A stretch of 64,000 nucleotides of DNA from an uncultured Schlesneria sp. (GTDB lineage: Bacteria > Planctomycetota > Planctomycetia > Planctomycetales > Planctomycetaceae). The DNA is taken from positions 41,901 to 105,900 of the forward strand of contig CAIQIR010000062.1 in assembly GCA_903871875.1 (NCBI GenBank). Direction: 5' to 3'. The position numbers were made by a program, and so were the translations under genes. The notes under the pieces are model-generated. The model did no database searches. It had not been told where the DNA came from and saw nothing but the letters and a program-made list of their open reading frames with translations. Shown in pieces: positions 26,594 through 35,581 of this stretch; position 1 is the first letter of the stretch; every line of letters starts with the position of its first letter.

Positions 26594-29244
26594 CAGGGAA
26601 CATCCTGTGGGTACCATGATTGCAACGTCCAACGTTCGACATCGTGATAAGGATGCATCAATCGAGTCGGCAAGCCGACCAGATGCCGACGCGTCACCAG
26701 AAAATCGTCTACTTCCCAAAGGGGAATATAGCGGGCTTCGATCAGCAATTCCGACTCGATCCGACGCAGCAGTTTGGTCGCTGACGTCCAATCGTTCGTC
26801 CGTTCCAAGTCCAACAATTGGTGCCGGACGCGTTCTGGCAACGGTCTGAGCGATTCGATTTTGGCATCCGCTTGCATCGCTAATGTTGGCCAAAGTTCGG
26901 TCAACGGTTCGATGATACTGGTTGTACGGTAAACCAGATCCCAAGCGCGATCGGTCGCATCGGAGGAATCATCGACCAACCGAACGTCAATTCCCACCCG
27001 TTTCCAATGTTCGATCATCTTGGTCACGACGGCACGAATTGCGGAATCGGGCGGGCAAGCCAATCGCAGCTCCTTCCACTGGCCAGCTAATTGCTTTTTG
27101 GCCGTCAACGCCAGGGCCGCCGATCGCTGCGGGTCATAGGCAGGCTCCACAAGCAGCCGATTATGACCGTAACTGGACGTGGGAAAAGGGGTTGCGGTCA
27201 CCCGCGCGAGCGGCTCACTAACGTCCTTCAAAATCGTTTGATTGAGAAGTTCATCGCGCGGCAGCGCCAGTGATAAGGCGCGACGCAATTGCCCATCTTT
27301 CAGCGGGGCCGAATCAGGATGAAAGAGAATGAAATGCGACACCGGCAACGCATACGGAACCACAAAAAAGCGATTGTCGTCGCGTAATCCTTTGAGATCA
27401 CTCAGGCCGACATGATGAATCCCAACAATCTCTCCTCGCAGCATCCCTTGCAGCGCACGGTCCCACGATTCGTACCGTACTTCGACGATTTCATCGACAC
27501 TGCGTGTCTTGATCGCCGTCGGCTGGGGGCGAACTCGGCGATAAGTGACATGTTTGTCATCCCGCTGATGTTCGTAAAATCGCTGCCGCCCCGCAGTCGA
27601 AGCCGCTCCGGGCTGAAGGTCGGGATTCAACGTCCGCGATTCTTCCGTCAGTGAGACAGAGAACTGCAACAAGGCCTCCAGACGTAGCGGAAGGCGACGA
27701 AGCTGAATAGTGAATTGAGACGGAGACTGAACGGCCACCTGTTCGATGATTCCCGACAACCGCTCGTCGTAACGTAATTGATTGGGATCGATCTTCGCCA
27801 GCAATTCATCCAGGATATCCAGCGAGGTCACGAGTGGCCGCGCTTCCCAGTCCGCTCGTTTCATCCGCAAAGTGAATTGAACGCGCCGCCCCAGATCCGT
27901 TGGCTCCCAGGATTCAAAAAACGCGGAACGATAGCGAACCCCTCGTTCATCGATCGCCGCCGGCTCGAATAACGATTGTTGAGTGAGTGAGCTGGCTGCA
28001 GCTTCGGCGGGAGGATCGAGCGGGTAGTTCGTCGGATCCCCCGGCAATCGCAATACGCCCAGCCGAACGCTTTGATGGCGATCGGTCAACTCGCGGTGGG
28101 CGTCCTTCAATCCCGGCGTCTCTGGCCAGACACGTGCAGCAAATTCAATGGTATTGACGGCCAGATCCGCGTTTCCTTGTGCTGATGCGGTCCGCGCCTC
28201 TTCAACCAAGGCGACAGCGCGTCCCAACAGCTCGGCCTTCCATTTTTGCACGACGGAATGTTGAGCTTCGCGAGCGGCCAATCGAAACAAGAAATGGCGT
28301 GCCTGACGAAAGTCTGATCGTTCGACGACTTCGCCGATCAAATGATCGACGATCCCACCCAGATATTCGGAAAGCCCTGGGTAGGCCGCGTTGTGATCCC
28401 ACAAATTTTCCAGCAACCGCATCGCCGATTCATCATCACCGCGTTGAGCATGGATCTGCGCATCGCGGTACAGCAGGCTCTGGTATGTCTCATCAAACTT
28501 GGGCCAGGTTTTGATCAGCTTAAGCGGCAGCGGTTCGGGAACCGTGTATCTGTGTTTGTCGTCGTCCGCTTTGGCTGCCGCTTCTTCCTGCCGACGAGCC
28601 TCGTACGCTTCCGCCAGACGAAAATTGTTGTCGCGATGCCGACGATCGACGAGCAACAACAGATCGTAGGCGAGCGGGATACGCCCCTCCTCAATCAAGA
28701 CACTCGCCCGCCGCAACAGCAAATCCTCGAAGTAATCGATCTTCTGGACCAGCTTTGTTTCAATGAAGTAATCCGGATCCTCGTCCGACCCGGGATCGCT
28801 CAGCGTCACCTGCAGGCGTTGCAGTTGCCGCCGCTTTTCCCGCAGCCGTTCTTCCCCATCTGCAAATCCGGCACGTCCTTTGAGGTATCGCTCGTAGTCG
28901 CTATTCAATTTGACGAGTGTGTCCGGCCGCGGACCAACGGGTTCGACGACCAAAACATCCAACGTTTTCAAGACAACCCAGTCAAACGGCTTGGATCGCA
29001 ATAACTCTTCCGCCGAAGGCAGCTCCAGATCCGCAGACTTCGGCAACCCGCTGCCCGATTCGACTTCCCGATCCTTGGCCGGCCGAGTCGGGCTCGCCTT
29101 TTTGGGATCCTCCGCGGATGCGGCTGGTCTCGCGCTGCCAACAACAAACAGGTCAAGCAACATCAGCAGACCGAAAAGACGATGCACCACTCGATCAGGG
29201 ATCGTCAGCGGCAAGCACCTGATTTTCCGGGGAACGTCGCTCAT
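26593..29244 (-). CDS. Substrate-binding-like protein (SBP_bac_5 C-terminal half) with helical N-terminus
   Basis: 883 residues. The N-terminal signal/membrane segment (about 22-43) is followed by a helical, TPR-like region to about residue 400. From about 440 to 870 the sequence resembles solute-binding family 5 (peptide/nickel) proteins, with RRALSLALPRDELLNQ, the hinge region near FPTSSYGHN and a closing SWYPQDVP. No permease or ATPase is nearby, so it is either an orphan receptor or has an adapted function. AAGGA lies six bases before the ATG at 29244. It is coupled by TGATG to the downstream gene. Confidence 0.75.
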   Translation of the reverse strand: MSDVPRKIRCLPLTIPDRVVHRLFGLLMLLDLFVVGSARPAASAEDPKKASPTRPAKDREVESGSGLPKSADLELPSAEELLRSKPFDWVVLKTLDVLVVEPVGPRPDTLVKLNSDYERYLKGRAGFADGEERLREKRRQLQRLQVTLSDPGSDEDPDYFIETKLVQKIDYFEDLLLRRASVLIEEGRIPLAYDLLLLVDRRHRDNNFRLAEAYEARRQEEAAAKADDDKHRYTVPEPLPLKLIKTWPKFDETYQSLLYRDAQIHAQRGDDESAMRLLENLWDHNAAYPGLSEYLGGIVDHLIGEVVERSDFRQARHFLFRLAAREAQHSVVQKWKAELLGRAVALVEEARTASAQGNADLAVNTIEFAARVWPETPGLKDAHRELTDRHQSVRLGVLRLPGDPTNYPLDPPAEAAASSLTQQSLFEPAAIDERGVRYRSAFFESWEPTDLGRRVQFTLRMKRADWEARPLVTSLDILDELLAKIDPNQLRYDERLSGIIEQVAVQSPSQFTIQLRRLPLRLEALLQFSVSLTEESRTLNPDLQPGAASTAGRQRFYEHQRDDKHVTYRRVRPQPTAIKTRSVDEIVEVRYESWDRALQGMLRGEIVGIHHVGLSDLKGLRDDNRFFVVPYALPVSHFILFHPDSAPLKDGQLRRALSLALPRDELLNQTILKDVSEPLARVTATPFPTSSYGHNRLLVEPAYDPQRSAALALTAKKQLAGQWKELRLACPPDSAIRAVVTKMIEHWKRVGIDVRLVDDSSDATDRAWDLVYRTTSIIEPLTELWPTLAMQADAKIESLRPLPERVRHQLLDLERTNDWTSATKLLRRIESELLIEARYIPLWEVDDFLVTRRHLVGLPTRLMHPYHDVERWTLQSWYPQDVP

Positions 29245-29393
29245 GGATCATCCTTGACGACAGGGGTTTGATCGCGTTGCGACTGGATAAGTTCCACCAT
29301 CAAGGCGGTATCTCGACCAGGCGTTACGGGTTCCCCATCCGTCGTCTGACGGAATGATCGCATACATTGGAAACCGCCGCCACATCGTGACGA

Positions 29394-30092
29394 TCAGTTC
29401 GCACTAAAGTCTGGAGGAAATGTACGATGCAGCGAATTCGTCGTACGGGAATTCGCCTGTTCCAGCAACTCGAGCAACATCTGGCTACGCACATCAACGT
29501 TCAGTTCGTCGAGGAACTGCTGCGACAGCTCCGAGGCCATCGGTATGGATCCCAGTAACACGTCGCAAACAGTGGCCAGCGGTAATTCAGACACCCCGTG
29601 CAAAAATAGCTGTTGCAGGTTCACGCCGGGAAATAGTCGAACAAACAAGGACGCCAGTTCCTCAGCACGGCTCTGCCGATTGAACGCTGGCTGTTCGCTG
29701 AGCATATCAGAACAGACTTCCACTTTTCCGATCCGATAAGGGAGATCGACGACTTGTTCGCCCACCAATTTGGCCCGGGCCAATCCGCGAAGCACCAGAT
29801 AATAACGGCCGTCATCCAGCTTTTCGTGCGCAATGACTTTGCCCAATCCCACCATGCGATGAACGGGAGGAACCGCGTGGGAAGGCAATCGCTCCCAACC
29901 CGGCCGCATCAAACTCATCGCGATCAACCGTTCGCCCTCCAGAACATCGGCCGTCATTTGTCGATAGCGCGACTCAAAAATCTGCAGCGGCAGCAATGCA
30001 TGTGGAAACAGCACGACATTGGGCAGCGGAAACAGGGGTGCCAGTCCGGAAAAATCGTTCAGCGTCGCATCAACTTCGCACGAAAATGTCAT
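29394..30092 (-). CDS. LON-substrate-binding-domain protein
   Basis: 232 residues matching the N-terminal PUA-like domain of Lon proteases (LFPLPNVVLFPHALLPLQIFESRYRQM near residue 20). The ATPase and peptidase parts of Lon are absent. Such stand-alone proteins are of unknown role. Its start overlaps the stop of the DUF309 gene by four bases (ATGA), so the two form a coupled pair. Confidence 0.85.
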   Translation of the reverse strand: MTFSCEVDATLNDFSGLAPLFPLPNVVLFPHALLPLQIFESRYRQMTADVLEGERLIAMSLMRPGWERLPSHAVPPVHRMVGLGKVIAHEKLDDGRYYLVLRGLARAKLVGEQVVDLPYRIGKVEVCSDMLSEQPAFNRQSRAEELASLFVRLFPGVNLQQLFLHGVSELPLATVCDVLLGSIPMASELSQQFLDELNVDVRSQMLLELLEQANSRTTNSLHRTFPPDFSAN

Positions 30093-30484
30093 CCCACCAC
30101 CTCTTCACTGACGGACCGAATCTTCGGCACTAACTCATCCCGCAAGGTCACGGTCGTCGGGTACGTTTCCGTGTTGTCCAACAGTTCCTGAAAGCAGCGT
30201 TGGAAATCCTGCAGAAACACTCCCAACATGATCCCCATAAATTGGTCGCCGTAAGGGTCGAGGTTCTTTCGGGCGGTAATATAAAGCTTTTTTGCCCCGC
30301 CAAAGTTCTCGTTCCCAAAATGGAACAGGGCGATCGACGCCTGAATCAAACCTTGGATGAACTTCCTTTCTGCCCCCGTTGCCTCTGACCACAACTCTTC
30401 CAGAACGTCATGACATTCAAAGAACTCCTCTTCGTTGAAGAGTCGTAGTCCTTCACGGTACTGTTCGGAATGTTCGCCGGCCAC
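30089..30484 (-). CDS. DUF309 family protein
   Basis: 131 residues. The motif EEFFECHDVLEELWSEATGAERKFIQGLIQASIALFHFGNENF is the DUF309 signature; its function is unknown. GAGGTG precedes the GTG start at 30484 by five bases; a TTG further upstream would add 25 non-conserved residues. It is coupled to the LON-domain gene by a 4-bp overlap and divergent from nth. Confidence 0.86.
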   Translation of the reverse strand: MAGEHSEQYREGLRLFNEEEFFECHDVLEELWSEATGAERKFIQGLIQASIALFHFGNENFGGAKKLYITARKNLDPYGDQFMGIMLGVFLQDFQRCFQELLDNTETYPTTVTLRDELVPKIRSVSEEVVG

Positions 30485-30627
30485 AATGCACCTCGTCAAA
30501 CGATTCGCGGGGACGCCTCCGTGAACAACGAAGGTGGCCGACGAACGCGGACTGACCAAGCGTCGATTCTAGTCACGTGCGCCGACGACAGTCCACGACC
30601 AACCGGACAAATCAAAGCGGATTCCCC

Positions 30628-31305
30628 ATGGCCAAGATGCAATCGAGCAAGAAGCGTGATGACGAAAAACAACGAGTCCACACAATCGTCGCCAAGCTGG
30701 CCGAGGCCTATCCCGTTGCCCCCTGCGCACTCCACCACAAGTCGCCGTTTGAATTGATCGTGGCGACCATTCTTTCGGCACAATGCACGGACGAACGAGT
30801 CAACCTGGTCACCCCCGCCCTGTTCGTCAAATACCGCACACCGCTCGCCTTGGCACAGGCCGATCAGATGGAGCTCGAAGCGATCATTCGTTCCACCGGC
30901 TTTTATCGAAACAAAGCGACCAACCTGATCGGCATGGCCAAGGCGGTGGTGGAAAAGTACGACGGCCAGTTGCCCCGTGATCTCGAAGAACTCGTCCATT
31001 TGCCCGGTGTGGGTCGCAAGACAGCGAACGTCGTACTCGGAACGGCCTTCGGAATTGCCACCGGAGTCGTCGTCGACACCCACGTCAAACGAATCAGCAA
31101 CTTACTGGGACTGACCACCAGCCAGAACCCGGAACAAATCGAACGCGATCTGATGGCAATCATTCCCCCGAAAGAATGGATCGATTTTTCCCATCGTTTG
31201 ATCCACCACGGCCGAAGAATCTGCATTGCTCGCCGGCCGAAATGCCCGGAGTGCCCCCTACTTGGCGTTTGCCCTCGCGTGGGACTGTCGAAGTTGCCAG
31301 ATTGA
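30628..31305 (+). CDS. nth: Endonuclease III
   Basis: 225 residues with the complete Nth set: Hh[10 protein letters not shown] with Lys131, catalytic Asp150 (VVDTHVKR), and the [4Fe-4S] ligands Cys199, Cys206, Cys209 and Cys215 in the canonical C-x6-C-x2-C-x5-C spacing. It removes oxidised pyrimidines and cleaves the abasic site. The ATG at 30628 (MAKMQSSKK) is chosen; a longer reading begins with sequence unlike the family. The tatA promoter overlaps its stop codon. Confidence 0.96.
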   Translation: MAKMQSSKKRDDEKQRVHTIVAKLAEAYPVAPCALHHKSPFELIVATILSAQCTDERVNLVTPALFVKYRTPLALAQADQMELEAIIRSTGFYRNKATNLIGMAKAVVEKYDGQLPRDLEELVHLPGVGRKTANVVLGTAFGIATGVVVDTHVKRISNLLGLTTSQNPEQIERDLMAIIPPKEWIDFSHRLIHHGRRICIARRPKCPECPLLGVCPRVGLSKLPD

Positions 31306-31329
31306 CACGCCTCGGACGGCGGGTAGAAT
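31302..31329 (+). promoter_or_regulatory. Promoter of the tandem tatA genes
   Basis: TTGACA (31302-31307), a 16-base spacer and TAGAAT (31324-31329). The -35 overlaps the nth stop codon. Transcription would start near 31336. Confidence 0.75.
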
Positions 31330-31620
31330 TTAGGCACCGCTCTTCCCTCCTGCTCTCTCGCGGGCGAACCGAGTGGAAACACGTAAGGTCGGGATTCGGG
31401 CCGCAGCGATCGCCCTGAAAACCTGGAAGCCAAGAAAACTTGCGTGCTTGGTTCGATATCAATGACGTGAGACCTGCTCGGCAGTCTCACGTGAAGTTAT
31501 CCTCATTCAGGATTGTCCTGGTGGGTTGTCACGGGAATTGAGCTTGTTCCCAGCTTGCTTGAGACAGCGGTGGCGCCTGGTGTCTTCCGTGCGGGCTTGT
31601 TGGCTTGAAAGAGGTAAATC
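31306..31620 (+). other. Long leader of the tatA genes
   Basis: About 285 nt from the predicted start of transcription to the first tatA ATG, with no supported gene. A perfect 9-bp hairpin (ACGTGAGAC 31465-31473 with GTCTCACGT 31484-31492) lies in it. No T tract follows, so the hairpin could be regulatory rather than a terminator. Confidence 0.5.
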
Positions 31621-31815
31621 ATGGTTCCAGTCGTTGCTTTTTTGGGAGGGCCCGAATTAATCGTCGTGGGCCTGATCATCCTGCTGCTGTTTGGCAGCCG
31701 TCTTCCCTCGGTCATGAGGTCGCTCGGTCAAAGCGTGACGTCGTTCAAGAGCGGCTTGAACGACAATGACGACGACGAAAAGAATCCCGAAAAGCTCGAT
31801 GACAAGAAAAAATAA
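31621..31815 (+). CDS. tatA: Twin-arginine translocase subunit TatA/E-type (first copy)
   Basis: 64 residues: a short N-terminal helix (GGPELIVVGLIILLLFGSR, about 9-27), a hinge and an amphipathic helix (SVMRSLGQSVTSFKSGL), then a short acidic tail. This is the TatA/E layout. TatA forms the pore of the folded-protein export system. A second TatA-type gene follows after about 70 bases; no tatC is in the window. Confidence 0.9.
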   Translation: MVPVVAFLGGPELIVVGLIILLLFGSRLPSVMRSLGQSVTSFKSGLNDNDDDEKNPEKLDDKKK

Positions 31816-31884
31816 GCGATCTGACAGTCGCTGTTGATCGAAAACGTCGTAGATCTGACAAAGACAATTGTAAGGAGCATTATC

Positions 31885-32178
31885 ATGGGTTTTGCCGGCC
31901 TGGGCATGCCAGAAATGATCGTCGTCGGAATCATTGCGTTGTTGTTGTTCGGCAAGAAACTGCCCGAAGTCGCTCGAAGCTTGGGCAAAGGCGTCGTCGA
32001 GTTCAAGAAGGGCCTGCGTGGCATCGAAGACGATTTGGATACAAATGTCTACTCTCCCCGGAACGAATCGACCGCGACTGCCCGCCCTGCCACGAAGGAT
32101 GAAAGCGTCGAATCTTCGGCGCCAAAATTTGAACCCCCGACTTCCGAACCTACCGAACATGCGTCGTCGCAGTCCTGA
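31885..32178 (+). CDS. tatA: Twin-arginine translocase subunit TatA/E-type (second copy)
   Basis: 97 residues: MGFAGLGMPEMIVVGIIALLLFGKKLPEVARSLGKGVVEFKKGL is a textbook TatA/E start, closer to consensus than the first copy. The C-terminal 50 residues are a Ser/Thr/Glu/Pro-rich disordered tail. TAAGGAG (31871-31877) precedes the ATG. The longer tail could indicate a TatB-like role, which the sequence alone does not settle. Confidence 0.9.
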   Translation: MGFAGLGMPEMIVVGIIALLLFGKKLPEVARSLGKGVVEFKKGLRGIEDDLDTNVYSPRNESTATARPATKDESVESSAPKFEPPTSEPTEHASSQS

Positions 32179-32195
32179 TTCACCACAGACTCCTG

Positions 32196-32224
32196 TCAAC
32201 AGAACCCTTTGTATTTTTTACACT
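32196..32224 (+). promoter_or_regulatory. Weak candidate promoter ahead of the structured segment
   Basis: TCAACA (32196-32201), 17 bases and TACACT (32219-32224) each match the consensus at four of six positions. Listed only as the best candidate for a separate transcript. Confidence 0.3.
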
Positions 32225-32480
32225 TAGGGACCTTCAGCCAAGAACCGCACGTGTTGAAACAGGGACTTTGCGCCCGAAATCGACCGGGTCTAAGAACCCG
32301 GGACTTCCCGAAAAATGCTTCCGGACGACGATTTCGGTCTTGCCGAATGACGCAATCTCGGAAATGATCATTTTGTGGGTCGCGAACACGTACGCGACGG
32401 GACGCTGCAAGCCGTGAAGTGGCTGGTGCTGGCCGACCAGTCGAAACGGGTGGCTCTATTCAAGAAAGGGAGGTGGTCTA

Positions 32481-32522
32481 GTGGATTCCGACAGTAAACG
32501 CCAGCGAGGTGGCATCGTCTGA
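32481..32522 (+). CDS. Possible 13-codon micro-ORF
   Basis: GTG start reading MDSDSKRQRGGIV, with GGGAGG (32468-32473) seven bases upstream. Too short to judge by coding statistics; it is listed because of the good ribosome binding site and its place inside the structured segment. Confidence 0.2.
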   Translation: MDSDSKRQRGGIV

Positions 32523-32600
32523 CAGCAGTCGACGGGCTGTCTACAGACGGCCACTGTCTCGTCCCCGGATCCCTTTCGATCCGAACGATGACGTAAATCA

Positions 32601-32641
32601 GCAGGCTCGGTTACCGCAAGGCAACCGAGCCTGCATTTTTT
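32601..32641 (+). terminator. Strong intrinsic terminator
   Basis: GCAGGCTCGGTT (32601-32612) pairs perfectly with AACCGAGCCTGC (32623-32634), followed by A and six T. A 12-bp stem with a ten-base loop. Confidence 0.93.
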
Positions 32642-32754
32642 GAATGCCTCGTTCGCGAATCCAGAGTTCGGCCATCAACGACCGCAGCTGTTGCACCAAT
32701 CCTCCGGCAACCGCCCCATCCACGATGCATCGGGAGAACGCGGAGTTTCCCATG

Positions 32755-32790
32755 AAAAAAGCCCCGCTTCAATCATGATTGAAGCGGGGC
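32755..32790 (-). terminator. Terminator of the ribosomal-protein cluster (after rplQ)
   Basis: Positions 32761-32790 form a perfect 30-base palindrome (GCCCCGCTTCAATC and its complement). On the minus strand it is followed by six T (A run 32755-32760). Confidence 0.92.
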
Positions 32791-32815
32791 TTTCGTTGTA
32801 ATATTTCCGACCGAA

Positions 32816-33391
32816 TCAAGTCGTCGCTATCGACTTCACCGCCGGAGCGGCACGTCGTGACTTCTTGCGATCGTTCTGACCGACGAACTCGATCAGCGCC
32901 TTACGTCCCGCATCACCCAAACGGAATTCAGCCAAACGCACGATGCGGGTATAGCCGCCTTCGCGTTCGCGGAACCGAGGGGCCAGTTCGCTGAACAGTA
33001 TATTGACAGCCTCTTTACTTCGCAGAGCGGCAAAGGCGCGACGTCGCAAATTCACAGCCGGAGCGATCGCCGTCGACCATTGTTGCCAACGATCCGAATT
33101 CCGCCACTCGGTCCATTCGGCACTGCCGCGGGCTGCCGAGGTCGCGAACTGGACAGCCGCTTCCTGGTGCTTCAAGGCCTTCTTACCCAGCGTGATCAAT
33201 TTCTCGACCACCGGGCGAAGTTCTTTCGCCTTTTCGACCGTCGTGATGATTCGTCCCGCTACCTTCGGTGTATTAGGAGCGGTTGCGTCTGGCTTGACCG
33301 CACAAATCAAACTCGTCGCCATATTTCGAAACATCGAAGTGCGATGACTTTGATTCCGGTTGAGTTTTCGGCCACTTTTTCGATGTCGCAT
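32816..33391 (-). CDS. rplQ: 50S ribosomal protein L17, enlarged
   Basis: 191 residues, where 116-130 is usual. The start [24 protein letters not shown] and the end [18 protein letters not shown] are canonical. Between the [13 protein letters not shown] helix and the block [24 protein letters not shown] lies an extra stretch of about 45 residues (roughly 75-120, rich in Trp, Ala and Arg). L17 sits near the peptide exit tunnel. The insertion would reach solvent, and its role is unknown. It is the last gene of the cluster and is followed by a terminator. Confidence 0.95.
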   Translation of the reverse strand: MRHRKSGRKLNRNQSHRTSMFRNMATSLICAVKPDATAPNTPKVAGRIITTVEKAKELRPVVEKLITLGKKALKHQEAAVQFATSAARGSAEWTEWRNSDRWQQWSTAIAPAVNLRRRAFAALRSKEAVNILFSELAPRFREREGGYTRIVRLAEFRLGDAGRKALIEFVGQNDRKKSRRAAPAVKSIATT

Positions 33392-33429
33392 GATCTATTC
33401 AAAACCATATCAGAGGGTGTTGTCGCTTG

Positions 33430-34449
33430 TTAACGATCTCGCTGCTGCATCGATTGCGGCAGCCGCATTCCCAAACGCAGGCCGATTGTCGCCAACCGCT
33501 CACGAACTTCTTGCAACGTGGTGTCGCCGAAATTCCGAACTTGCAACAATTGATCATCCGTCCGGATCACCAGATCACGAACAGTGTTGATTCCTTCCGA
33601 CTCGAGACAGTTCGTGGCTCGCACCGACAGATTCAACTCTGCCAGGCTGCGCCCCAAACGTTCTTCGAGCTCCAGATCTACCGGCGCATAACCAGTCGAT
33701 TCCAGCATGTTCCGCAAACCGCTGTCCGGGAATGTCTCTGGCCCGGGTTCGCGATAAGTAATAATCGGGTTGAGGTGCTTCCTCAAAATCTTGGCCGATT
33801 CGACCAGAGCGATTTCGGGAACCACGGTTCCGTTCGTCCAGATCTCCAGAATCAGCCGGTCGTAGTTGGTACGCTGACCGACGCGAGTTTCTTCGATCTT
33901 GTAGCGAACTCGCGTAATTGGCGAGAAAATCGAATCAATCGGAATCACGCCGACTTCGTTTTGATGTTCCGGTTGTTCGGAAACGGGCAGATAACCACGA
34001 CCGTTTTCGACCAGCAACTCAACATGCAGCGAGACATCATCCGTCATCGTGGCGATGACGAGATCTTTGTTGAAGATCTCGACCTGATCGTCGACAACGA
34101 TATCACCAGCGGTGACCACACCACGCTCGTGACGTTCGATCCGCAGTGTCTTGGAGATCAGGCCGTGATTCTTCACCACGACCGACTTCAGATTCAGGCA
34201 GATATCAGTCACGTCTTCGACGATCCCGGGGATCGTCGTAAATTCATGCTGCACACCTTGGATCTTGATCCGAGTGACCGCGCTTCCTTCGAGACTTGAA
34301 AGCAAAATTCTTCGCAGGCTGTTGCCGATCGTCGCTCCGAACCCTCGTTCGAACGGCTCGATCACGAACTTGCCGTACGTGTTCGTCAGGGTCTCTTTCT
34401 CAGTAACGACCCGATTTGGCAACTCAAGGCCGCGCCATCGTATTCTCAT
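33430..34449 (-). CDS. rpoA: DNA-directed RNA polymerase alpha subunit
   Basis: 339 residues. The N-terminal dimerisation domain has [20 protein letters not shown], and the C-terminal domain (about 250-325) has the helix-hairpin-helix segment [23 protein letters not shown], which binds DNA and regulators. A basic tail (MQQRDR) follows. It lies between rpsK and rplQ; rpsD, usually upstream of rpoA, is missing. Confidence 0.98.
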   Translation of the reverse strand: MRIRWRGLELPNRVVTEKETLTNTYGKFVIEPFERGFGATIGNSLRRILLSSLEGSAVTRIKIQGVQHEFTTIPGIVEDVTDICLNLKSVVVKNHGLISKTLRIERHERGVVTAGDIVVDDQVEIFNKDLVIATMTDDVSLHVELLVENGRGYLPVSEQPEHQNEVGVIPIDSIFSPITRVRYKIEETRVGQRTNYDRLILEIWTNGTVVPEIALVESAKILRKHLNPIITYREPGPETFPDSGLRNMLESTGYAPVDLELEERLGRSLAELNLSVRATNCLESEGINTVRDLVIRTDDQLLQVRNFGDTTLQEVRERLATIGLRLGMRLPQSMQQRDR

Positions 34450-34506
34450 TGAACACTCACCTACAAACGTCGAAGATCAAACCCAAAAACGCGAAAACAG
34501 CAACGA

Positions 34507-34887
34507 TCAGACGCGTCGCTTCTTTCTCGGCCGACACCCATTATGCGGGATCGGAGTAATATCCTCAATCGAGCGGACAACTACACCTGAAGTCTGCAAT
34601 CCGGTGATGGCGCTTTCGCGACCCGATCCAGGTCCCTTGACCTGCACTTCCATCTCCTTCATCCCGAACTTCGCCGCGCGCTCCGAACATGTTTCAGCTG
34701 CTCGCTGTGCGGCAAACGGGGTGCTCTTTCGGCTCCCCTTGAAACCAACGGTTCCAGCCGAAGCCCAGCACAACACATCGCCGTTCACATCCGTGATCGT
34801 CACAATCGTGTTGTTGAACGTCGCTTGAATGTGCGCGATGCCCCTGGTGATATTTCGGCGAATTTTACGCTTTTTGACTTTTGCCAT
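34507..34887 (-). CDS. rpsK: 30S ribosomal protein S11
   Basis: 126 residues with the S11 sequences [28 protein letters not shown] and [13 protein letters not shown] at the end. It lies on the 30S platform, contacts the mRNA exit region and is followed by rpoA. Confidence 0.97.
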   Translation of the reverse strand: MAKVKKRKIRRNITRGIAHIQATFNNTIVTITDVNGDVLCWASAGTVGFKGSRKSTPFAAQRAAETCSERAAKFGMKEMEVQVKGPGSGRESAITGLQTSGVVVRSIEDITPIPHNGCRPRKKRRV

Positions 34888-35024
34888 AACGAAACCTGTT
34901 ACCCAATCACTTCGAAGCGGACCCGGTCAGCAAACCTGCTTCCACCACACTTATTCGATTCAAATTCACTCGTACGACATTGACAGAAAACCGAACCTGC
35001 CGCTGCTGGCGACGCGGCCCCCGT

Positions 35025-35411
35025 TTAGTGCTTCATGTCCTTCACGCCCTTCTTACCAGCGACGGTCTTCTTCACACCCTTCCGGGTGCGGGCATTCGTA
35101 CGCGTTCGCTGGCCGCGAACGGGCAGATTTCGTCGATGTCGCGTACCACGATAACATTGAATATCGCGCAAACGAGCGATGTGCTGTTGGATCGAACGAC
35201 GCAGTTGTCCTTCGACCAGATAATCTTTGTCCAGCAGCGTGGTGATTCGCGAAACCGCTTCGTCGCCGAGCGCCGACGCTTTCATAAACGGGTCGATCCC
35301 GAGTCGAAAACAGAGATCCGCTGCGACCCAATCACCGACGCCGTAGATGTATTGCAGCGCCACCACGACATGCTTGTCGCCCGGCAAATCCACACCCTGA
35401 ATACGCGCCAT
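35025..35411 (-). CDS. rpsM: 30S ribosomal protein S13
   Basis: 128 residues beginning MARIQGVDLPGDKHVVVALQYIYG, with the C-terminal basic tail RGQRTRTNARTRKG and a Lys-rich extension that reaches into the decoding region. It is in the usual place between rpmJ and rpsK. Confidence 0.97.
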   Translation of the reverse strand: MARIQGVDLPGDKHVVVALQYIYGVGDWVAADLCFRLGIDPFMKASALGDEAVSRITTLLDKDYLVEGQLRRSIQQHIARLRDIQCYRGTRHRRNLPVRGQRTRTNARTRKGVKKTVAGKKGVKDMKH

Positions 35412-35458
35412 AACAACCCAATCACTACGAAATACGTGTTACCGAACCAAAACCCGAA

Positions 35459-35575
35459 TTAACCCTGCCGTTGCTTATGGCGAGGATTTGTCGAGCAGAT
35501 AATATACACACGGCCTTTGCGACGCACGACTTTACAGCCTTCGCAAATGAGCTTCACGCTGGAACGAACCTTCAT
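35459..35575 (-). CDS. rpmJ: 50S ribosomal protein L36, zinc-type
   Basis: 38 residues reading [20 protein letters not shown] and onward, ending HKQRQG. Cys11, Cys14, Cys27 and His33 are the zinc ligands of the C+ type. GGAGTGAGAAG lies just before the ATG. Too short for many gene finders. Confidence 0.95.
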   Translation of the reverse strand: MKVRSSVKLICEGCKVVRRKGRVYIICSTNPRHKQRQG

Positions 35576-35581
35576 CGCTTC

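Larger units (their letters stand above)
32231..32641 (+). ncRNA. Candidate structured RNA of unknown type
   Basis: About 410 nt with no convincing protein gene. It contains several clear hairpins: CCGGGT/ACCCGG (32284-32301), GTCGCG/CGCGAC (32379-32398), GGCTGTC/GACGGCC (32535-32552) and CGGATC/GATCCG (32566-32583). The last two are enclosed by CATCGT/ACGATG (32513-32518 with 32585-32590). A strong terminator closes it. I found no RNase P, tmRNA, 6S or SRP RNA signature. It could also be a long 3' region of the tatA transcript. A 13-codon reading frame (32481-32522) with a good ribosome binding site lies inside. Confidence 0.4.

Noticed and set aside
32231..32641. RNase P RNA, tmRNA, 6S or SRP RNA at this place
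   Set aside because: The size would suit RNase P RNA, but the conserved GAGGAAAGUC core, the tmRNA tRNA-like ends and the SRP GGAAGCAG loop were not found.
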